A stretch of DNA of 64,000 bases. Origin: Longimicrobiales bacterium (GTDB lineage Bacteria > Gemmatimonadota > Gemmatimonadetes > Longimicrobiales > Gaopeijiaceae). A program made the position numbers and the translations under genes. Position 1 is the first letter of the stretch; each line of letters starts with the position of its first letter. Where the stretch lies: contig OY282361.1 of assembly GCA_958295645.1 (NCBI GenBank), forward strand, positions 766,927 through 830,926. The letters run 5' to 3'. Below the pieces are notes generated by a model, which saw only the letters and a program-made list of their open reading frames with translations, did no database searches and was not told the origin of the DNA. Below are positions 33,952 to 42,220 of this stretch, in pieces.

Positions 33952-36537
33952 CTATCCCTTCGGCTTCTCCACCTGCAGCTCCACGATGTCGGGGCTCCAG
34001 CGGTCGTCGCCCAGCAGGTGCTTGACGAAATACTCGGCGCGCAGCCAGTACCAATAGTCGCTCATGTTGCCGAACCCGTGACGCTGCCCCGGAAAGATGA
34101 AGAAGTCGAAGCGCTTGTTGGCGCGAATCAGCGCCTCCGCCATGCGGAAGGTGCCCGCGTGGTGCACGTTGTTGTCGATGTCGCCCGTGGTCAGCAGCAG
34201 GCGCCCCTTTAGGTTCGCGGCCAAGTCCGAGTTGCGATCGATGTCGTATTCGAACCCCGTCACGGCGCCGGTGGAGTCCGTCACTTCCTTCACGCCGTCG
34301 TGTTTCTCCGACCAATTGAGGTTGTACACGTCGTTGTTGTGATTGCCGGCCGACGACACCGCCACCTTGAAGAAGTCCGGATACACCAGCATCGCCGCGG
34401 TCGACATGAAGCCGCCGCCGGAGTGCCCGTAGATGCCCACCCGGTCCAAGTCGATGAAGTCGTGGCGGTCGGCCAGCTGCTCGATGGCCGCCTTCTTGTC
34501 GGCCAAGCCGTAGTCGCGGAGGTTGCCGTAGCCGTAGTTGTGGTACCACTTCGACCGGTCCGGGTGCCCGCCCCGGTTGCCCACCGTGACCACGACGAAG
34601 CCGAACTGCGCCAGCCCCTGCTCGTACGGGTTGAGCGAGAAGGACTTGGCCACCGACTCCGTCTGGGGACCCGGATAGACGTATGCGACGATCGGGTAGG
34701 TCTTGGTGGAATCGAAGTCGTAGGGGCGGTACATGACCCCGTACAGATCCGTCACGCCGTCGGCCGACTTTACCGTGTACGGCTCCGGAAAATCGTATCC
34801 CGCCGCGCGCAACTGCGACAGGTCGGCTTCCTCCAGGTCCATGATCTTGCGTCCCCGGGCGTCATGGAGCGCGGAGGTGGGCGTCGCGTCGACCCGGGAG
34901 TAGTTGTCCACGAAGTAACGCGCCGACTCCGAGACTTCGCTTCTGTGATCGGAGTTGCCGGGGTTGAGCAGCGCAAGGCCGGCGCCGTCGAGTCCCACGC
35001 GGTACGTGTGCATGTAGTAGGGGTCTTCGCCGTCTTCGCGGCCGTTGGCGCGAAACAGGACGTAGCCGCCTTCCTCGTTCAAGCCCGTGATCGCGTCCAC
35101 GTGCCACGGCCCTTCGGTCAGCCGGGCCTTTGCAACGCCGTCCGGCCCATAGCGGTACAAGTGCGCCCACCCGTCCCGTTCCGACCACCAGATCAGGTCG
35201 CCGTTCGCCAGCCGTCGCGGCGTCTGGTGCTCCACGTACGTGTTGAGGCGCTCCTCGACGACCACCGTGGTCTCGCCCGTGGCCGGGTTCGCTCTCACGA
35301 CGTCCACGCGGTGCTGGTCGCGGCTGCGGCGCCAGTAGTAGAGTTCGTCGGGACGATCCGAGAGCCACTTGACGATGCGAATCTCGTCGGGTCCGCCGAA
35401 GCGGCCCGAGGGGTCGGAGAACACACCCATCCGCTGGTCCTTCCATGGGTCGGCGGCGATTTCCCGAACCTCGCGGGACTCCATGTCGAGCGCCCACAGA
35501 CTGGTCTGGGAGACGTTCTCTTCGCCGGGCATCTCGTACTTGTAGCTCTCGAGCTGCGGACGCTTGTTGCCCACCGCGTGCACGACCCACAGTTCGCCGA
35601 CTTCCCGGCGATCCCGGCGAGTCAGGGCGAAGTAGCGCGAATCGTGCGACCAGCTGACGCCTGGCCACTGGCGCTTGGAGAACTCCTTCTCGGTCTCCTC
35701 GTCGTGCCTGCCTCTTCCCTGGGAGCCGAAGGCGAAGTCCTTCACCCCGTCGGTCGTCAGCTGAATCTCTTCGACTTCCACCTCCTCTTCGGCGTCGTCG
35801 GCCTCGTCTCCGGACTTGCCGCGGCGCGCTTCGAGGATCTTCTCGTACTCTTCCCAACTCATCATCCAGAGGTTGAACTCCCGCGAAAACACGACCCAGG
35901 CCGTGTCCGGAGAGACGCTGGCCCAGTCCGCGTGATTGTCGGGCGCTTCGTAGTCCTCGATCTCCTGAACCGTCCGAGTCGCCACGTCGTAGGTGAAGTG
36001 ATGGACTTTCTTGCGGGTGCGAGAGCGCTCTTCGCCGTCCTGCTCGTCCTCTTCCTCGTCTTCCATTTCGTCGTCTTCCTGCTCCTCTTCCTCCTCCACT
36101 TCTTCGTCCTGCGACGACGTCACGTCGAACTGAAGCGTGTTGGCGTCCGTGAAGCGAATGGCGCGAATGGGCAGGTGCTTGGCGTCCCAGGGGTCGCGCG
36201 TGATGCGTGTGAGTTCGGCGGCGATGCGATCGTTGTCGAATATCTCGGTCTTGGCGCCGCGCGCCGGGTCCACGACGTAGAAGCGCTTGCCGTCCGAAGT
36301 CTCCCACTCGTACCAGAAGCGGTCCGAACCCTTGATCCAGCGCGGCGCAATCCGCAACGAGTGCGCCATATCGCGGATCTTGTACGGCGCGAAGCGTGCC
36401 GCCATCTCGTAGTTGGCAGGCCCCTCCCCGTCCTGGGCGAGCGCCTCCCCGCTCGGCGCCGCCGCGAGGAAGCCAGCCAGCAGGGCTAGGGGAGAGAGGG
36501 TCGTCCGGCCGCATCTGAAGCGGTTTCGAAGCGTCAT
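33952..36537 (-). CDS. Secreted S9B dipeptidyl-peptidase IV-like serine peptidase
   Basis: 861 aa. An N-terminal signal peptide (ATG at 36537; RNRFRCGRTTLSPLALLAGF, cleavage near ALAQ) suggests export. Beta-propeller about residues 60-590 (DPP4 N-terminal domain), then an alpha/beta-hydrolase domain with Ser in GHSGGGF (about 705), Asp in TGDIDNN (about 789) and His in GQRHGF (about 819). Typical substrates are X-Pro or X-Ala dipeptides from proteins or peptides. Odd features are a strongly acidic insertion at about residues 140-170, almost all Glu and Asp, and a second one at about 240-257. Single gene; no matching peptide transporter in the window. Confidence 0.92.
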   Translation of the reverse strand: MTLRNRFRCGRTTLSPLALLAGFLAAAPSGEALAQDGEGPANYEMAARFAPYKIRDMAHSLRIAPRWIKGSDRFWYEWETSDGKRFYVVDPARGAKTEIFDNDRIAAELTRITRDPWDAKHLPIRAIRFTDANTLQFDVTSSQDEEVEEEEEQEDDEMEDEEEDEQDGEERSRTRKKVHHFTYDVATRTVQEIEDYEAPDNHADWASVSPDTAWVVFSREFNLWMMSWEEYEKILEARRGKSGDEADDAEEEVEVEEIQLTTDGVKDFAFGSQGRGRHDEETEKEFSKRQWPGVSWSHDSRYFALTRRDRREVGELWVVHAVGNKRPQLESYKYEMPGEENVSQTSLWALDMESREVREIAADPWKDQRMGVFSDPSGRFGGPDEIRIVKWLSDRPDELYYWRRSRDQHRVDVVRANPATGETTVVVEERLNTYVEHQTPRRLANGDLIWWSERDGWAHLYRYGPDGVAKARLTEGPWHVDAITGLNEEGGYVLFRANGREDGEDPYYMHTYRVGLDGAGLALLNPGNSDHRSEVSESARYFVDNYSRVDATPTSALHDARGRKIMDLEEADLSQLRAAGYDFPEPYTVKSADGVTDLYGVMYRPYDFDSTKTYPIVAYVYPGPQTESVAKSFSLNPYEQGLAQFGFVVVTVGNRGGHPDRSKWYHNYGYGNLRDYGLADKKAAIEQLADRHDFIDLDRVGIYGHSGGGFMSTAAMLVYPDFFKVAVSSAGNHNNDVYNLNWSEKHDGVKEVTDSTGAVTGFEYDIDRNSDLAANLKGRLLLTTGDIDNNVHHAGTFRMAEALIRANKRFDFFIFPGQRHGFGNMSDYWYWLRAEYFVKHLLGDDRWSPDIVELQVEKPKG

Positions 36538-36671
36538 CCAGCGATCTCCTGCAAGTGGGTCGTCGGGCATTGGGGGTTGCAAGTGTAGCCGCCGGGCGTG
36601 GATGCCGCTACCAGCGACGGGCGCCCATCGCGCCATGTAGCCGCCCGCCGTTCGGCGCGTTATTGCATGGC

Positions 36672-38174
36672 GTGAATCCCCAACCCTCTGCTCGCGTCGT
36701 TGCGGCGGCCCGAGCCGTCCTCAAGGAACGCTTCGGTTTCGACGCCTTTCGACCCGGCCAGGAAAAGCTGATCGAGGGGACGCTCTCGGGGCGCGACGCG
36801 CTGGGCGTCCTGCCCACGGGCGGCGGCAAGACGCTCTGCTTTCAGCTGCCGGCCTTTCTCCTGGAGGGTCTCGTCGTGGTCGCGAGTCCGTTGCTTTCGC
36901 TGATGCAGGACCAGGTCTTCCGGGCGCGCCAGCTGGGTCTCCGGGCCGCGTCCCTCACCTCGCAGGACGCCAAGGAATCGCAACGGCGCACCGAACAGGC
37001 GATTCGCGAGCGGCGGCTCGACCTGTTGTTCTGCTCGCCCGAGCGCCTGGAGGCGGTCCGCCTCGCGACCCTGCTCGCCTCGGCGCGGACGGCGTTGCTC
37101 GTTGTGGACGAAGCGCACTGCATTTCCGAATGGGGACACGACTTCCGGCCTGCCTTCCGCCGCATCGGGCGCCTTCGAGCCGCGGCCGCCGGCGCCCCCG
37201 TGCTGGCCGTGACCGCCACGGCCACGCCGGCCGTAAGGGACGACATCGCCCGCGTCTGCCGCATGGACGACCCGCTCCGGATCACGACGTCGTTCGACCG
37301 CCCGAACATTCGCTGGCTCGCGGTTCGCGCAGGCGCAGGCGTGGAACGGGTGCGCGCCGTGGCGCGTTGCATACGCAGGCTGCCGGACATCGCGGACCAG
37401 GCCGTGATCGTGTACGCGCCCACCAGGCGCGCGGTGGCGGCGGTTCGGCGGGCGCTGGCCGGCTACGGGATCGCGGGAGACGCCTATCACGCCGCATTGC
37501 CTGCCGAAGAGCGCCAGGCGGTCCAGGAGCGCTTCATGTCGCGGGAGTGCAACTTGGTGGTCGCCACCTGCGCCTTCGGCATGGGCATCGACCGCGGCGA
37601 TGTGCGGGCGGTCTTCCACTACGCCTTTCCGGGGTCGTTGGAGAGCTACTACCAAGAGGCCGGGCGGGCGGGCAGGGACGGCGCTCCGTCCTTGGCGCTG
37701 GGCTTCGTCAACCCTCTCGACTGGGCGATTCCCGAGGCGTTCCTGGAGAAGTCGTTCCCGCGCCCGCGGGCCGTGCTCCGGTTCCTCGCGAAGGTCGCGT
37801 CCATGGGGTCGTCGGCGGCGGCCGAGACACGGTCGCTTCTGGGACCGGGCGACGCTCACGCGACGCTCCTACGCTGGGCTGGGCGCTCCGGCGCGCTGCG
37901 CCTCGATCCCGCCCTCGAGGCTTGGCTGGCCGACGGGGAAGGCGAGGCGCCCCCGTCCCCGTCCGCCACGCCGTTGGCCGCGCTCACCGGGCGGCCTCCC
38001 GACCTCGGCTCCCTGCAGGCCGCCCGCAAGCAGGCCCAGGAGCGGTTGCGCGCCATGCAGCGATACTGCCACGGGCGAAAGTGCCGAAGGGCCGTCCTCC
38101 TGCGTTATCTTGGAGAAGAGGTCGCGTGGCGTTCATGCGGTTCCTGCGACCGTTGCGAGTCTCGCCGGAGCTGA
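36672..38174 (+). CDS. RecQ family ATP-dependent DNA helicase, short form
   Basis: 500 aa 3'-5' DNA helicase. Motif I PTGGGKT, motif II DEAH, FDRPNIRW, and the arginine-rich YYQEAGRAGRDG motif VI. A C-terminal zinc-binding segment CHGRKCRRAVLLRYLGE followed by CGSCDRC is present; there is no HRDC domain and the winged-helix region is reduced. GTG at 36672 chosen by alignment (TTG at 36663 possible). 47 bp separate it from the acyl-CoA dehydrogenase. Confidence 0.9.
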   Translation: MNPQPSARVVAAARAVLKERFGFDAFRPGQEKLIEGTLSGRDALGVLPTGGGKTLCFQLPAFLLEGLVVVASPLLSLMQDQVFRARQLGLRAASLTSQDAKESQRRTEQAIRERRLDLLFCSPERLEAVRLATLLASARTALLVVDEAHCISEWGHDFRPAFRRIGRLRAAAAGAPVLAVTATATPAVRDDIARVCRMDDPLRITTSFDRPNIRWLAVRAGAGVERVRAVARCIRRLPDIADQAVIVYAPTRRAVAAVRRALAGYGIAGDAYHAALPAEERQAVQERFMSRECNLVVATCAFGMGIDRGDVRAVFHYAFPGSLESYYQEAGRAGRDGAPSLALGFVNPLDWAIPEAFLEKSFPRPRAVLRFLAKVASMGSSAAAETRSLLGPGDAHATLLRWAGRSGALRLDPALEAWLADGEGEAPPSPSATPLAALTGRPPDLGSLQAARKQAQERLRAMQRYCHGRKCRRAVLLRYLGEEVAWRSCGSCDRCESRRS

Positions 38175-38221
38175 AGAGGCGTCGGGCGCTCGTTCCTCCC
38201 TTTCCTTGCGCGGGCCCCGCG

Positions 38222-39550
38222 ATGCATCCGTTCATGGACTCCAGCCATCTCGCCTTGCAGGCCGCCGTGCGCGACTACGCGCTCGAATCCGTCGCACCGG
38301 TCGCTCGCGAGCTGGACGAAACGGCCCGCTTTCCCTGGGACAACGTCCGCGCGATGGGCGAACGCGGCTGGCTGGGCGTCCCCGTCCCCGAAGAGTTCGG
38401 CGGCATGGGCCTCGACTACCTGTCCTACGTGGTGGTCGTCGAAGAGCTGGCCAAGCACGACGCGAGCCACGCCATCACGGTCGCGGCCCACACGACCCTG
38501 GGGATCGCGCCGATCGTGGCGTTCGGCAGCGAAGAGCAGAGGCGCCGCTTCGTTCCCTTTCTCGCCTCCGGCCAGGTGCTCGGCGGCTTCGGGTTGACCG
38601 AGCCGGAGGCGGGCTCGGATTCGTCGGGGACCCGGACCCGCGCCGTGGCGGAGAACGGCGGCTACCGGATCGACGGCGGCAAGATCTTCATCACCCACGC
38701 GGGGGTGGGCGAGATATTCGTGGTCGCGGCCTCCACCGATCCGTCCAAGGGCGCGCGCGGGATCACCAACTTCGTCGTCTGCAAGCCGACCACCGCGATG
38801 GAGGAGGCCAGGCGCACTGGAGTCGGCCATCGCCCGGAGCTGCCGTACACGCCTGGCGTGACGGCCGGCAAGAAGGAGGACAAGCTGGGCTGGCGGGCCT
38901 CGGACACGCGGGAGCTGCGGTTCGACGGCGCGTGGGTGCGCGAAGATCAGCGGCTCGGCGAAGAGGGGCAGGGCTTCGCCAACTTCATGCGCACCCTGGA
39001 CGCGGGCAGGATCGGGATTGCGGCGCTGTCGCTGGGGATCGCCCAGGGCGCCTTGGCCTGCGCGGTCGGCTATGCTGCCCGCCGTCGGCAGTTCGGACGG
39101 CCTGTGTGGGACTTCCAGGAGGTGCAGTTCGGCTTGGCGGGCTTGGCCGCCGAGATCGAGGCCGCGCGCCATCTCACCTATCACGCGGCTTGGCTCAAGG
39201 AACGCGGGGCCGCCTTCGCCAAGGAGGCGGCGATGGCCAAGCTGGTCGCCTCCGAACTGGCGACGAAGACCGCCCGTGCCGCCGTGCAGTTCATGGGTGG
39301 CGCGGGGTACACGGCCGACTATCCCGCCGAGCGGATGTTGCGCGACGCCAAGGCCTGCGAGATCGGCGAAGGGACCAGCGAGATTCAGAAGATGGTGATT
39401 GGCCGGCATCTCGCCGAAGAGTTCAAGGCGGTTCCCGAGGAATTCGGGACGGCCGCCCGCGAGCGCAAATCGGTCCCCCGCGAATTAGGGACGGCCGCCC
39501 GCGAGCGTGAGCCGGCTCTTCGCGAGTTCGGGACGGCCGCCGAGGCGTGA
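38222..39550 (+). CDS. Acyl-CoA dehydrogenase with a repeated C-terminal tail
   Basis: 442 aa FAD enzyme for the first step of fatty-acid beta-oxidation. Motifs FGLTEPEAGSDSSGTRT, the Arg in AARRRQFGRP, QFMGGAGYTADYPAERMLRDAK and the catalytic Glu in IGEGTSEIQ. The normal protein ends near VIGRHLAEEF. It is followed by about 2.7 copies of a 14-residue unit (VPEEFGTAARERKS, VPRELGTAAREREP, ALREFGTAAEA). The ATG at 38234 is an alternative start. Substrate chain length unknown. Confidence 0.94.
   Translation: MHPFMDSSHLALQAAVRDYALESVAPVARELDETARFPWDNVRAMGERGWLGVPVPEEFGGMGLDYLSYVVVVEELAKHDASHAITVAAHTTLGIAPIVAFGSEEQRRRFVPFLASGQVLGGFGLTEPEAGSDSSGTRTRAVAENGGYRIDGGKIFITHAGVGEIFVVAASTDPSKGARGITNFVVCKPTTAMEEARRTGVGHRPELPYTPGVTAGKKEDKLGWRASDTRELRFDGAWVREDQRLGEEGQGFANFMRTLDAGRIGIAALSLGIAQGALACAVGYAARRRQFGRPVWDFQEVQFGLAGLAAEIEAARHLTYHAAWLKERGAAFAKEAAMAKLVASELATKTARAAVQFMGGAGYTADYPAERMLRDAKACEIGEGTSEIQKMVIGRHLAEEFKAVPEEFGTAARERKSVPRELGTAAREREPALREFGTAAEA
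39431..39550 (+). repeat. 42 bp tandem repeat at the 3' end of the acyl-CoA dehydrogenase gene
   Basis: Two full units (39431-39472, 39473-39514) and a 36 bp partial unit (39515-39550) share GAATTCGGGACGGCCGCC-like cores. Exactly in frame, so it lengthens the protein by about 40 residues directly before the stop. Confidence 0.9.
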
Positions 39551-39581
39551 TCTAGGGCCGCCGGGCGGGAAGCTCTCCAAC

Positions 39582-41099
39582 GTGAAACGCGAAATACTGG
39601 TCAGCGTCTCGGGCGGCGAAGCCTGGGTGGCGCTGAAGGAAGACGGCGCTCTCGCCGAGACCATGTTCGAGCGGCCGGGCCCCGGCCGGCTTGTCGGCGA
39701 CGTGTTTTTGGGCCGGGTGGAGGCCGTCCTTCCCGGCATCCAAGCTTCGTTCGTGGACATCGGCCAGGAGAAGGCCGCGTTTCTCCACGCCTCGGACGTG
39801 GTTCGCGAAGAGGCGCAAGAATCCGGCGACGGACGCTCGGGGCGCCGCAACCGCGAGACGGCTCCGATCCAAGAGGCCGTCCAGCGGGGCCAGTCCATGC
39901 TGGTGCAGGTCACCAAGGAGCCCATTTCCACGAAGGGTCCGCGCGTGACCGCCGAGATATCGCTCGCCGGCCGTTTCCTCGTCTACCTGCCCCAGTCCGG
40001 CCACGTGGGCGTGAGCCGCAAGATCGGCGAGCGGGCAGAACGGGCGCGCCTGCGACGGATGGCCAAGGCTGTCGTGCAGGACGGGCAGGGCGGGCTCATC
40101 GTGCGGACGGCGGGCGAAGAGCTGTCCGAACGGAGGCTCGCGGACGAGTACCGCCAGCTCCAGGAGCGTTGGGACGGCATCCTCCGCAGGGCTGCGTCCT
40201 CCGAACCGCCCGCTCTCGTCCACGAAGAGGCGAAGCTGGTGTCGGGCATCGTCCGCGACCTCTTCACGGACAAGTTCGACGCTTTCACGATCGACGACCG
40301 GGACACGCACAAGGACATCGTCGAGTACGTGCGCGCCTTCGCCCCCGAGTTGCTGGACCGTGTCCATCTCTACAACGGCGGCACGCCGCTGTTCGATCAT
40401 GCGGGCGTCAACGAGGCGCTCCGGCGCGCCGTGCGCCGCAAGGTGGACCTGCCGACCGGCGGACACGTCGTCATCGAGCAAACGGAGGCGCTGGTGTCGG
40501 TGGACGTGAACACCGGACGCTTCACGGGCAAGAAGAAGAGCCCCGAGGACACGATCCTGAAGACGAACCTGGAGGCGGCGCGGGAGGTCGCGACCCAGTT
40601 GCGCGTGCGCGATGCGGGCGGGATCATCGTGATCGACTTCATCGACATGGAGTCGGAGGAGCACCAGGATGCGGTGCTGCGCGAGTTGCGGGACCGGCTG
40701 ACGCGGGACCGCGCGCGAACGCGCACGTTCGGGATGTCCGCCCTGGGGCTCGTCGAGATGACGCGCCAGCGCGTGCGGCCTTCGTTGCTCCACGCGCTCA
40801 CCGAACCGTGCAACGAGTGCGGCGGGGACGGCCGCGTGGCGGTCGCGGCCACCGTGCTCCGCGACATCGAACGCTCCGTGCGCAGGGCTGGCGCCTCGGG
40901 CGAGTCGCAGATTCTGGCAAAGGTGCACCCGCGCGTGGCGCTGCACGCCCTGGAGACCGAGCCCGGCTACGTGCAGGCGCTGGGCAAGCGCGCGGGCCTC
41001 CGCATGGACATGCTGGACGATCCCTTGCTGCGCATGGGCGACTTCCGGCTCCTGTCGGGGCGAGCCGAGATCGACGTGACGGAGAAGTACTGCAGGTAG
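39582..41099 (+). CDS. rng: Ribonuclease E/G family endoribonuclease (RNase G-like)
   Basis: 505 aa. S1-like RNA-binding region (LVGDVFLGRVEAVLPGIQASFVDIG), catalytic DNase-I-like subdomain with the Mg-binding Asp residues in LVSVDVNTGRFTG and IIVIDFIDM, and a zinc-link Cys pair in CNECGGDG. No long RNase E-type C-terminal scaffold. GTG at 39582 gives MKREILVSV; the longer frame from 39507 overlaps the preceding gene and is not conserved. The order rng-rplU-rpmA is seen widely. Confidence 0.93.
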   Translation: MKREILVSVSGGEAWVALKEDGALAETMFERPGPGRLVGDVFLGRVEAVLPGIQASFVDIGQEKAAFLHASDVVREEAQESGDGRSGRRNRETAPIQEAVQRGQSMLVQVTKEPISTKGPRVTAEISLAGRFLVYLPQSGHVGVSRKIGERAERARLRRMAKAVVQDGQGGLIVRTAGEELSERRLADEYRQLQERWDGILRRAASSEPPALVHEEAKLVSGIVRDLFTDKFDAFTIDDRDTHKDIVEYVRAFAPELLDRVHLYNGGTPLFDHAGVNEALRRAVRRKVDLPTGGHVVIEQTEALVSVDVNTGRFTGKKKSPEDTILKTNLEAAREVATQLRVRDAGGIIVIDFIDMESEEHQDAVLRELRDRLTRDRARTRTFGMSALGLVEMTRQRVRPSLLHALTEPCNECGGDGRVAVAATVLRDIERSVRRAGASGESQILAKVHPRVALHALETEPGYVQALGKRAGLRMDMLDDPLLRMGDFRLLSGRAEIDVTEKYCR

Positions 41100-41150
41100 G
41101 TTCGCTTGGCGCCGGTAGAGGACGCCGTGCCGGCGCGGGAGGGTCGGGAA

Positions 41151-41178
41151 TTGACTCTGCTGGCGGACCTGCTAACTT
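41151..41178 (+). promoter_or_regulatory. Candidate rplU-rpmA promoter
   Basis: TTGACT at 41151-41156 and TAACTT at 41173-41178, 16 bp apart, 67 bp upstream of the rplU ATG. The -10-like hexamer is followed by CTTGGGC, resembling the nuo and 50311 sites. It would allow L21/L27 expression apart from rng. Confidence 0.45.
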
Positions 41179-41244
41179 CTTGGGCTGGGCATTTTCGGCG
41201 GCGACGCCGGGCGGAACGAATCGCAAGGGAAGGCCTCAAGGCAC

Positions 41245-41556
41245 ATGTTCGCGGTCTTCAGGACGGGTGGAAAGCAATTCCGGGCTGAGCCGGGGACGAC
41301 GCTCCGGGTGCCGGTTCTCGACGCGGAGCCGGGCGCCACGGTGACGTTCGAAGACGTCTTGCTGGCGTCGGAGGGCGACCGCGTGTCGGTGGGAGCGCCG
41401 CTGGTGAAGGGCGCCACGGTGACCGCGGAGGTGCTGGCCCAGGACCGGACCAAGAAGTTGATCGTGTTCAAGCGGAAGCGTCGCAAGGGCTTTCGCCGAA
41501 AGCAGGGTCACCGACAGGGCTTCACGGTCGTGCGCGTCGCGGACATCGCGGTCTGA
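41245..41556 (+). CDS. rplU: 50S ribosomal protein L21
   Basis: 103 aa. Typical [22 protein letters not shown] start and [19 protein letters not shown] end. AAGGGAAGG ribosome site upstream. Followed after 13 nt by rpmA. Confidence 0.97.
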   Translation: MFAVFRTGGKQFRAEPGTTLRVPVLDAEPGATVTFEDVLLASEGDRVSVGAPLVKGATVTAEVLAQDRTKKLIVFKRKRRKGFRRKQGHRQGFTVVRVADIAV

Positions 41557-41569
41557 CGAGGGGAACGAA

Positions 41570-41827
41570 ATGGCTCACAAGAAAGGCGTGGGGTCGTCCA
41601 GAAACGGCCGCGACAGCAATCCCAAGCGACTAGGCGTGAAGCGCTACGGCGGCCAGCGCGTGCTGGCGGGCGCGATCCTCGTGCGCCAGCGGGGCACCAA
41701 GTTCCATCCCGGCAACGGGGTCGGGCGCGGCAGGGACGACACGCTCTTCGCCACGGTGGACGGCTTCGTCAAGTTCGAGAATCTACGCCGTCGCAACGTG
41801 ATTTCCGTGTACGCGGAGCGCACGTAG
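41570..41827 (+). CDS. rpmA: 50S ribosomal protein L27
   Basis: 85 aa. [25 protein letters not shown] and [19 protein letters not shown] are diagnostic (split from longer conserved text). No N-terminal prepeptide of the Firmicutes type. obgE, often next, is absent; the following gene is convergent. Confidence 0.97.
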   Translation: MAHKKGVGSSRNGRDSNPKRLGVKRYGGQRVLAGAILVRQRGTKFHPGNGVGRGRDDTLFATVDGFVKFENLRRRNVISVYAERT

Positions 41828-41857
41828 GGTCGCGCAGGTCAGCGTCTCTCCGGGTGC

Positions 41858-41946
41858 GTCTGCTCCTCGCGCGCCCAGGCGACGACAGACGCGCGAGAGC
41901 CGCTACGGGCGCCCTGGGGTCTGCTCCTCGCGTGCCCAGGCGATGA
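41858..41946. repeat. 28 bp direct repeat at and beyond the 3' end of the chorismate mutase gene
   Basis: Copies at 41858-41885 and 41919-41946 share GTCTGCTCCTCGCG and GCCCAGGCGA with two mismatches, 61 bp apart. The second copy lies in the coding sequence (encoding AWAREEQT on the minus strand), the first lies downstream of the stop. This looks like a small duplication of the gene end. Confidence 0.85.
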
Positions 41947-42220
41947 TCTTCCACACGAGGTCGCGCACGAGCTCTTCCTCCACGCCAGCGGCCCGCGCCA
42001 TCTCGGCGGCACGGCGCACGACGGCGGCCTCTCTAGGCGGATCCGTGACCGGCAGGCCCAGTTGCCGCTTGAGGTCTCCGATGGCCTGCACCAGCGTTCG
42101 CCTGCGGCTGATGACGCCCACCAAGTCCTTGTCGCAGTCCATGATTTCGTCGCGCAGGCGGGCAAGCGCGGCCCGTGCCTCCACGCCCGCCTCCGCCGAA
42201 CCTGCCGTCTCGTCAGACAT
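41903..42220 (-). CDS. Chorismate mutase, AroQ class
   Basis: 105 aa all-helical enzyme converting chorismate to prephenate for Phe/Tyr synthesis. Pattern LRDEIMDCDKDLVGVISRRR, a conserved Lys in GDLKRQ, and PPREAAVVRRA match AroQ. Monofunctional, no signal peptide. ATG overlaps the last 8 nt of the symporter gene, so it is likely co-transcribed with it although the functions are unrelated. Confidence 0.88.
   Translation of the reverse strand: MSDETAGSAEAGVEARAALARLRDEIMDCDKDLVGVISRRRTLVQAIGDLKRQLGLPVTDPPREAAVVRRAAEMARAAGVEEELVRDLVWKIIAWAREEQTPGRP

Noticed and set aside
36672-38174. Defence-type helicase system around the RecQ gene
   Set aside because: No nuclease, methylase or toxin neighbour; motifs are ordinary RecQ.
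39507-39581. Longer start for RNase G
   Set aside because: Overlaps the repeat tail of the preceding gene and is not conserved.
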